Source of the DNA: Candidatus Iainarchaeum sp.
GTDB taxonomy: Archaea > Iainarchaeota > Iainarchaeia > JAGGVJ01
Assembly: GCA_021158055.1 (NCBI GenBank)
Contig: JAGGVJ010000015.1
Coordinates: 1 to 51,814 of the forward strand
Length of the DNA: 51,814 nt
Direction: 5' to 3'
A program made the translations under genes and the position numbers. This document shows positions 1 through 6,806 of the stretch, piece by piece (the first letter of the stretch is position 1; each line of letters starts with the position of its first letter). A model generated the notes under the pieces. It did no database searches. It saw nothing but the letters and a program-made list of their open reading frames with translations, and was not told the origin of the DNA.

Positions 1-111
1 GAAAAGGTGTAAGATTGGAAAAGGTGTAAGATTGGAAAAGGTGTAAGATTGGAAAAGGTGTAAGATTGGAAAAGGTGTAAGATTGGAAAAGGTGTAAGAT
101 TGGAAAAGGTG
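1..111. repeat. 17-bp perfect tandem repeat (GAAAAGGTGTAAGATTG), about 6.5 copies, truncated by the window edge
   Basis: Direct reading: six identical 17-mers followed by a partial seventh (gaaaaggtgtgattg). Confidence 0.95.
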
Positions 112-163
112 TGATTGAGAGATAAAAACAGGCAGTAAACAGTAGTTGGGTTTGCTTTGCTTT

Positions 164-760
164 TTACTGTGCTTTTATTTTTTTGATCTGCTGAAGAAAA
201 TTTCGAAGCAGCAAGTGGCCGTTTGAGTTTTCAATTTTGAGTTCCGGGTGAAACTGGAATCCGTATATTTGTTTTTCTTTGTGTTTGACTACTTCTGTTC
301 CGTGTTCTGATTTTGCAAGGGTTTTGAGCCGGTTTCCTGTTTTTGTCACGGCGTGGTAGTGTGCTTCAACTACGTTTAGTTTTTGGTTTTTGATTCCTGT
401 AAATAAAGAGTCGTTTTCTAATAGTTCTATGTCAACGCATCCTTTGATTTTGTTCGGGTAATATGTTGTCATTTCACTTTTGTATTCTTCGCACAGCAAT
501 TGGAAACCAAGGCAGATTGCAAGAATGGGTGTGTTTGAGTTTTTTATGATTTCGCGTTGCTCGTCATAGATCCCGTAGTCTTTTCTTATGGATAAAAAGG
601 ATCCGCCTGAAAGTATGACTGCGTCAAAGTTTTCCGCGTCTCTTGCCTTGAAGTCTGTGCAGTGGATTGTTTCAGCATTTTCCCCTTGTTCTTTTACTGT
701 TTTTTCAAGTTCGTCTATGTGCTGCGAGAAGTTGTTTACGATAAGTATATTTATTTGAAC
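164..760 (-). CDS. Class I glutamine amidotransferase (GuaA N-terminal/GATase type); start uncertain
   Basis: Motifs ILSGG, ILAICLGFQLL (nucleophile Cys), FQFHPE. The ORF extends to 913 but the N-terminal extension looks non-coding. Confidence 0.8.
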   Translation of the reverse strand, partial: VQINILIVNNFSQHIDELEKTVKEQGENAETIHCTDFKARDAENFDAVILSGGSFLSIRKDYGIYDEQREIIKNSNTPILAICLGFQLLCEEYKSEMTTYYPNKIKGCVDIELLENDSLFTGIKNQKLNVVEAHYHAVTKTGNRLKTLAKSEHGTEVVKHKEKQIYGFQFHPELKIENSNGHLLLRNFLQQIKKIKAQ

Positions 761-985
761 ACCGGATGGTGGATTTTTGTTTTCATTTTTGTTTGCAATA
801 ATAATACAACAAACAACATATAAAAAAGTATTGCATGATTGCAGTGTGAAGTTGGCAAAACGGGATATATGGAAGATATGTGCAAAAACAGAACATACAA
901 AGGACATATGCAAAAAACACGTTCAAAACAGGATTCGAAAACAATTTATGCACCCACAAATATATGTTATACTGGTTGTGATAAT

Positions 986-1741
986 ATGAATGAAGCAATA
1001 TTGAACATTGGCGGTTTGACTGATTTTTCCACTGTTGACTTTCCGGGAAAGCTTGCATCAGTGCTTTTTTTGTGCGGGTGTCCTTTTAGGTGCCCGTGGT
1101 GCTACAACGGTGACCTGGCGCTTTCAAAGAACTGTTTTGAGCTCAGCGTGGGTGTTGTGTTTGAAAAGATTATGTCGTGGAGGGATATGATTGACGCGGT
1201 TGCGGTGACTGGTGGGGAGCCGGTGATGCAGGCAGATGCCTTGATTGACCTTTTTAAAAAACTGCGGGCGGAAGGATTGTCTTTGAAGATTGATTCTGAT
1301 TGCTTTTACCCGGAAAGCCTTGAAAAAATCATTCCTTTTTTGGATTATGTTGCAGTTGACGTGAAGACTTCCCCTGGCAGGCCGCTGGAATACGCGAAAG
1401 TGACCGGGTTTAAGGGGGATGCGGTTGACCTTGTGAAAAAGGTAAGGCAGAGCCTTGAAGTTTTGAGGAAGTCAGGGAAACCCATTGAAGTCAGGACCAC
1501 GATTGTTTCCGATATGAATGATTCAGCCCAGATAATAAAGGAGATTGCGAAAGAAGTCGGGTTTGCTGATTCTTACGTGCTCCAGCAGTTCGAGCCAAGA
1601 GAAGGGCTTTTGGACAAGTCGTTTGAGTCAAAGGAAGTTGTTGAAAGGAAGAAAATGCTTGAGCTTGGTAAAGCCGCAAAAGAAGCCGGCTTGAAGAAAG
1701 TGATTGTGCGGACAAAGGAAAACGGAAGCGAAGTGGTTTGA
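986..1741 (+). CDS. Anaerobic ribonucleotide reductase activating protein / radical SAM (NrdG-like)
   Basis: DFPGKLASVLFLCGCPFRCPWCYN Cys cluster and VTGGEP; start placed at internal ATG 986. Confidence 0.85.
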   Translation: MNEAILNIGGLTDFSTVDFPGKLASVLFLCGCPFRCPWCYNGDLALSKNCFELSVGVVFEKIMSWRDMIDAVAVTGGEPVMQADALIDLFKKLRAEGLSLKIDSDCFYPESLEKIIPFLDYVAVDVKTSPGRPLEYAKVTGFKGDAVDLVKKVRQSLEVLRKSGKPIEVRTTIVSDMNDSAQIIKEIAKEVGFADSYVLQQFEPREGLLDKSFESKEVVERKKMLELGKAAKEAGLKKVIVRTKENGSEVV

Positions 1742-1881
1742 TTTTTTATTTTTTAGTACTTGTTTAGCAAAAATAATTGACATGCTGAACTCTCACGGGT
1801 ATGAATAATGGCAAAAAGAAAGATAGAATTGCCAATCCCTTCGCTTGTTTTTTTCTGAATTTTATTTTACCCATATACTGG

Positions 1882-2019
1882 CTGTCTGACAATTCAACCC
1901 GCAATATTATAAATTGATTGCATGGTTGTGATTTTTGAATTTACCGTAAAAAACATAAAAAATCAGAAAACGTTATGCTTCACCATGATTCCATAATTTC
2001 TGAAATAATTGTCGGACAG
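1882..2019. repeat. Imperfect inverted repeat pair CTGTCTGACAATT / AATTGTCGGACAG (12/13) bounding ~138 bp; MITE-like
   Basis: Direct reading of arms at 1882-1894 and 2007-2019. Confidence 0.6.
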
Positions 2020-2069
2020 TCTATATAATTATATTTGATATAGCGTTGAGGAGAGGGGGCGGAATTGAA

Positions 2070-2160
2070 TATAACGGAATGAGGATAAAAGAAGTTTTCG
2101 TAGCGGAGAAAATTTGGGAAAATTGCGAGCCGAGCAATTTTCCTTTTATCCCTTGTTATA
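2070..2160. other. Nested inverted-repeat structure (attC-like/VCR-like candidate)
   Basis: TATAAC 2070-2075/GTTATA 2155-2160; GGATAAAAG 2083-2091/CTTTTATCC 2143-2151; GGAAAATTGC 2117-2126/GCAATTTTCC 2134-2143. Confidence 0.55.
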
Positions 2161-2166
2161 CGAGGG

Positions 2167-2187
2167 TAAAATTCTGAAAGAATTTTA
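2167..2187. repeat. Perfect hairpin TAAAATTCT-GAA-AGAATTTTA
   Basis: 9-bp perfect stem, 3-nt loop. Confidence 0.8.
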
Positions 2188-2247
2188 AGCGCAGCGTCCC
2201 CAAGCGGAATGAAATGGAGCACAGAGTCGGGCGGAGCAGTGGCGTGA

Positions 2248-2577
2248 TTATCTTTTCCACCTTTTTTCCTTTATGAATATTGATACACATGATAGAAAAT
2301 ACCACCAAATGGGTATTAGTACAATAACTATTTTAATAATAATTGGTGAAGTGAAATCACTATCAACAAAATTTAGTGGCAATAATATAAAATTGTAAAG
2401 ATATTCTTCAAATGCACAAATTGTATTGACAATTGTATTTCCACCTAACCCAAGAATTTCATCAAATACAAAGAAAGAAAAAAGGATTAAAATAACCATA
2501 ATAGGAAATATGATAGTTATAACTATCTTTTTCTTTGTTATTTTGAGAAAATTTTTGATTAGTATTTTCATATTCAT
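2248..2577 (-). CDS. Small hypothetical membrane protein (2-3 TM)
   Basis: 109-aa ORF with hydrophobic segments (IVITIIFPIMVILILFSFFVF; IIIKIVIVLIPIWWYFLSCVSIFI). Confidence 0.5.
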   Translation of the reverse strand: MNMKILIKNFLKITKKKIVITIIFPIMVILILFSFFVFDEILGLGGNTIVNTICAFEEYLYNFILLPLNFVDSDFTSPIIIKIVIVLIPIWWYFLSCVSIFIKEKRWKR

Positions 2578-2634
2578 ATTGTATCTCTTGTAAATTTATA
2601 AAAGTTTGGTTTGAGCCACTGCGTAGCACGATTT

Positions 2635-2687
2635 CGTATAACAACTTATATACGAACTTTTATATATAAAATTTGTTGTTAGTTACG
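2635..2687. promoter_or_regulatory. Palindromic element abutting the recombinase start codon (candidate att site or autoregulatory operator)
   Basis: CGTATAACAAC ... GTTGTTA(gt)TACG: 11-bp stem with a 2-nt bulge; inner palindrome TTTTATATATAAAA. Confidence 0.45.
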
Positions 2688-2688
2688 T

Positions 2689-3507
2689 ATGGACGAACTT
2701 GAAAGATTAAACATTGAATTGAATTCAAGGGGATTCAGCCATAAAACAAAAAAATCTTATTTGTTTTTCATTGCTGATTTTCTGAAATTCACTAAAAAGA
2801 AGCCTCGTGAGATTCAAAAGGAAGACATTAAAAAATACATATCTTACCTTATTGTCAATAAAAAATATACAAATATCACTGCGAATGTGGCAATAAGCTC
2901 TCTAAAATTCTTTTTCGGCAGGGTTTTGGAAAAAGATGTATGCAAAGGCATAGAGCGCCCGAAAAGGGAAAACAGGCTGCCTACGGTGTTGTCAAAAGGG
3001 GAAGTAAGGAAAATCATAGGTTCTGCAAGCAATATAAAACACAAATTGGTTCTGAAATGCATTTATGGAATGGGTTTAAGGGTTTCAGAAGTTGTCAACT
3101 TGAAATTAGCTGATTTTGATTTTGACAGAGACATGGTAAAGATATGTTCTGCCAAAGGAAACAAAGACAGGTATGTTATGCTGCCAAAGGGCTTGAAATC
3201 GAATTTGATCAGCTATATTGAACTTGAAAAACCGGAAAAATATTTGTTTTCAGGCAGAAAAGCAAAATACACAATCAAATCAGTCCAGAAAATATTTGCA
3301 AATTCATTAAGGAAAACAGGCATTAAAAAAAAAGCAAGCTGCCATACTTTAAGGCATTCTTTTGCAACTCATCTGCTGGAACAGGGAATTGATATCCGGT
3401 ATATTCAGTCTCTCCTTGGACATTCAAGGTTGCAGACAACCCAAATATATACTCATGTAGCAAATAATAAATTAAAAAACATACAAAGTCCTTTAGATAA
3501 TCTGTAG
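2689..3507 (+). CDS. Tyrosine recombinase/integrase (XerA/Xer-like, with IntI-like C-terminal SPLDNL)
   Basis: GMGLRVSEV, HTLRHSFATHLLEQG, LLGHSRLQTTQIYTHV: catalytic R...H-R...H...Y. Confidence 0.92.
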   Translation: MDELERLNIELNSRGFSHKTKKSYLFFIADFLKFTKKKPREIQKEDIKKYISYLIVNKKYTNITANVAISSLKFFFGRVLEKDVCKGIERPKRENRLPTVLSKGEVRKIIGSASNIKHKLVLKCIYGMGLRVSEVVNLKLADFDFDRDMVKICSAKGNKDRYVMLPKGLKSNLISYIELEKPEKYLFSGRKAKYTIKSVQKIFANSLRKTGIKKKASCHTLRHSFATHLLEQGIDIRYIQSLLGHSRLQTTQIYTHVANNKLKNIQSPLDNL

Positions 3508-3695
3508 TGTTAAAATTCAAGTTTGAGACTTAAGGCAGGAATGGAGGTGCTTGATACAGGTGATGTAGTAGCGTAACAAATTTTGTTGAAACTTTAATAA
3601 CGCATATGTTGCCTTTTTTATAAATATCTGTTTAATCTTTTTTTGAAGTATATTACGAATTGGTTTATGGCAGTGCTCCGATTATGTATAGGTAG

Positions 3696-3842
3696 AGTTC
3701 ATTTTTCGAACGTGTTCATGATGATCAGGTGCAGGATTTTTATCAGGGGGTTTTGCGTATGCTTCTGTTGAAATTTTCTATGGGTTCGTGGTGTAAAAAT
3801 AAGCCGCCGGATTTCAGGGAGATACTTGAAAAACGTGAATAA
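3696..3842 (+). pseudogene. Probable 3' remnant of a coding gene (SSFFERVHDDQVQDFYQGVLRMLLLKFSMGSWCKNKPPDFREILEKRE)
   Basis: Open, protein-like 48-aa reading frame with no start codon next to the upstream TAG, located beside the recombinase. Confidence 0.35.
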
Positions 3843-4009
3843 ATTTTGCCTGTTATTCTTCCAGCGTAACTTTTTTAATTTCTATCCTTCTATTATATAA
3901 TCAATGTTGTGTTTTGTTATTGATTAATGTTGGTTGATTATGGATTATTGCTTTGGCAATAAAGTTTTATTTTTGGGTTACTTGCATTTCAGTCTTTAAG
4001 GTGGTTTTT

Positions 4010-6733
4010 TTGGCACTTGACAAAAGTAAATTAAGGAAGAAGTTCGCCTCCGAGTGGGAAAAGCATTACAAGCTTGACTTCCTGCTGAAAGAAGGGTTTG
4101 TGAGGCGGACCTGCAGGAAATGCGGAATTAACTTTTGGACCCTTGACCCGGACCGTGATGTGTGCGGCGACGCTGCATGCGTCGGATACGAGTTTCTCGG
4201 AAACCCCCCCACAAAAAAAAGACTGGATTACATAGAGACGTGGAAGACTTTTGAGAACTTTTTTGAGAAACGTGGCCACAAGTCAATAAGCCGCTACCCT
4301 GTGATTTGCAGGTGGAGAAACGACCTGTTTTTTACAATGGCGTCGATCCAGGCTTTCCAGCCATACGTCACATCCGGAGAGGTTGACCCGCCTGGAAACC
4401 CTTTGATTATCCCTCAGCCGTGCCTCAGGTTCAATGACATTCCGAACGTGGGGGTTTCAGGACGCCACCTGACTTGTTTTACGATGATCGGCCAGCACGC
4501 TTTCAACAAGGACAAATTGTTTTACTGGAAGGAAGAGGCACTCGGCAACGATTATGATTACCTGCAGAAAGGTCTTGGCATAAAAAAAGAAGAAATCGTG
4601 TTCCACGAGGAAGTTTGGGCAGGCGGGGGAAATTTTGGCCCGTGCATTGAGTTTTTTGTGCAGGGAAACGAGATCGGAAACTGTGTGTTTATGCAGTTTG
4701 AAGAAACCGATTCAGGTTACAGGGAAATGGACATAAAAGTTGTGGACATGGGTTCGGGTTGGGAGCGCCAGGCATGGATTGTAAGCGAAGAGCCGAATGT
4801 TTACGAGATAGCTTTTAAGCCGGTAGTTGATTACCTGAAAAAACAGACGGGTGCGAAAGTGGACAAAAAACTTTTTTTGGATTATTCAAAGGTTGCGGGT
4901 TCTCTCAACGCAGACGAGACAGACCTTGTAAAAGCACGCATTGGCATTGCAGAACAGCTGGGGGTTGACAAGACACAGCTTTTTGATGAAATCGCCCCGC
5001 TTGAAGCGGTTTACGCAATTTCTGACCACACAAAGTCGCTTTTGTTCGCGGTGACTGACGGCCAGCTTCCCTCAAATTCGGGCGGCGGCTACAACCTGCG
5101 GTTGATTGCAAGGCGGGCTCTTGGTTTTGTCCAGGAGTACGGCTTTGATTTTGATTTTGAAAAGGTTCTTGAGCTTCACGCGTCTTTTCTTAAGCCGGTT
5201 TACCCGGGCCTTGACAATGGAGTCGAAACCACTGCTCTTGTGATTGAAGAGGAAAAGAAAAAATACCTTGAAACCATGCGAAGGGGCCGGGGAAAAGTTG
5301 TGTCTTTGCTTAGGAAGACAAAAGGAAAAATCCCCCGGGAAAAGCTTTTGGAGCTTTACGAGTCAGACGGTGTTTCCATTGAGATGGTTGAAGAAATCGC
5401 AACTGAAGAAAAAATCAGTGTTGAAACCCCCCCTGATTTTTACATGAAGGTTGCTGAAAAGCATTTGGGCAAAAAGGAAAAGAAAGAGAGGAAAGTTGAC
5501 ATTTCAGGCATTGAAAAAACAAAAATCCTTTTTTACGGGGATTCTTACAAAAAAGAGTTCAGTGCAAAAGTCCTCAAGGTCATCGGCAATTTTGTTGTGC
5601 TTGACAAGACCCTTTTCTATCCCGAGGGCGGGGGCCAGCCTGGGGACGCTGGAACAATTTCAGGTTCAAAAGTCCTTGATGTGCAAAAGGAAAATGGTGT
5701 TGTTCTTCACAAGGTTTCAAAACCAGCTGATTTTTCAGCCGGACAGAAGGTCAGGGGAGAGATTGACTGGAAACGCCGCCAAGACCTGATGCTTGCTCAC
5801 ACGGGAGCGCATATTTTGGGCGCTGCCTGCAGGAAAGTTCTTGGAAAGCATGTCTGGCAAAGCGGTTCGCAGAATGATGTCGGGTCGTCGAGGATTGATT
5901 TTTCTCATTTCAGGCACTTGACTTGGGAGCAGATAAACGAAATCGAACTTGAGGCAAACAACCTTATCCGCAGCGCAATTCCTGTTGAGTCAAGGTTTAT
6001 GCTGAAAAATGTTGCGGAAGAAAAATACGGTTTTGTGCTTTATCAGGTTGCAGCGATTCCGGGCCGCGAGATCAGGGTGGTTTCAATCGGTGAAGCTGAC
6101 CACCAGGCGTGCGGGGGAACGCATGTGAAAAACACAAGCGAGCTTGGTCTGCTGAAAATAATCGGTTCCGAGCGGATTGCAGACAACGTTGAAAGGCTTG
6201 AGTTTGCAGTGGGGCAGCAGGCATTGAAACTCATGCAGAAAAAAGAGCAGTCCTTGAGAAACGCAGCGGAAAACCTGGGTGTTCCGGAAAAAGAATTGGT
6301 TAATGCTTCAAAAAAGTTTTTTGACGAGTGGAAGAGTCAGAAAAAACAGATCGAGTCTTTAAAATCAAATATTGCTTCCCGGATTGTTGAAAACCTGGTT
6401 TCGGCCTCGCAGAAAAAAGAGGGTCTGCAATGGATTTTTTTAGAAGTAAAAGATGTTGATTCACTTACTTTGCAGTTGGTTGCAGCAGATCTTGCCAAAA
6501 AAGAGAAGTCGGTTGTGGCAGTGCTTTTGGGTGGCAGTGAAAAAAACAGGTCTGTTTTTGTGTTCGGCTCCGCGGGAAAAAAAGCAGTTGAAAAAGGAGT
6601 CGATGTTTCAAAATATGTGGCAAAAGTGGCCAAGGCAGCGGGCGGAAAAGGAGGGGGAAGGCCTGATTTTGCCCGGGGCGGCGGGTCTGACATGAAAAGC
6701 GCAAGAAAAGCACTTGAAGATGTTTTCAGGTAG
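4010..6733 (+). CDS. alaS: Alanyl-tRNA synthetase (archaeal type)
   Basis: N-terminal Cys-rich archaeal extension, GHKSISRYPVICRWRNDLFFTMASIQAFQPYVTSGE, HTGAHILGAACRKVLG, ACGGTHVKNTSELG; TTG start at 4010 likely. Confidence 0.95.
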   Translation: MALDKSKLRKKFASEWEKHYKLDFLLKEGFVRRTCRKCGINFWTLDPDRDVCGDAACVGYEFLGNPPTKKRLDYIETWKTFENFFEKRGHKSISRYPVICRWRNDLFFTMASIQAFQPYVTSGEVDPPGNPLIIPQPCLRFNDIPNVGVSGRHLTCFTMIGQHAFNKDKLFYWKEEALGNDYDYLQKGLGIKKEEIVFHEEVWAGGGNFGPCIEFFVQGNEIGNCVFMQFEETDSGYREMDIKVVDMGSGWERQAWIVSEEPNVYEIAFKPVVDYLKKQTGAKVDKKLFLDYSKVAGSLNADETDLVKARIGIAEQLGVDKTQLFDEIAPLEAVYAISDHTKSLLFAVTDGQLPSNSGGGYNLRLIARRALGFVQEYGFDFDFEKVLELHASFLKPVYPGLDNGVETTALVIEEEKKKYLETMRRGRGKVVSLLRKTKGKIPREKLLELYESDGVSIEMVEEIATEEKISVETPPDFYMKVAEKHLGKKEKKERKVDISGIEKTKILFYGDSYKKEFSAKVLKVIGNFVVLDKTLFYPEGGGQPGDAGTISGSKVLDVQKENGVVLHKVSKPADFSAGQKVRGEIDWKRRQDLMLAHTGAHILGAACRKVLGKHVWQSGSQNDVGSSRIDFSHFRHLTWEQINEIELEANNLIRSAIPVESRFMLKNVAEEKYGFVLYQVAAIPGREIRVVSIGEADHQACGGTHVKNTSELGLLKIIGSERIADNVERLEFAVGQQALKLMQKKEQSLRNAAENLGVPEKELVNASKKFFDEWKSQKKQIESLKSNIASRIVENLVSASQKKEGLQWIFLEVKDVDSLTLQLVAADLAKKEKSVVAVLLGGSEKNRSVFVFGSAGKKAVEKGVDVSKYVAKVAKAAGGKGGGRPDFARGGGSDMKSARKALEDVFR

Positions 6734-6806
6734 CGGAGATGATTTTTTAGTGGATAATTTTTAGTAAATAGCGGTTCATTCAGTTTATTTTTAGAGGAGA
6801 TGTCTT

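Noticed and set aside
1-111. CRISPR array
   Set aside because: The 17-bp units are directly abutting with no spacers; no other regularly spaced repeats or cas-like ORFs were seen in the window.
1980-2222. 80-aa minus-strand ORF
   Set aside because: It overlaps the dense inverted-repeat structures (2070-2187) and reads as low-quality protein; treated as non-coding.
2689-3507. Canonical integron integrase (IntI)
   Set aside because: Despite the SPLDNL ending, the protein is only 272 aa and lacks the insertion expected between the KGNKDR patch and HTLRHSFAT; kept as Xer/IntI-like.
6337-6713. Long antisense ORFs inside alaS (118 and 82 aa), and similar antisense ORFs inside leuS, gatA and trxB
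   Set aside because: Mirror-frame ORFs within confidently identified synthetase/enzyme genes; no independent coding signal.
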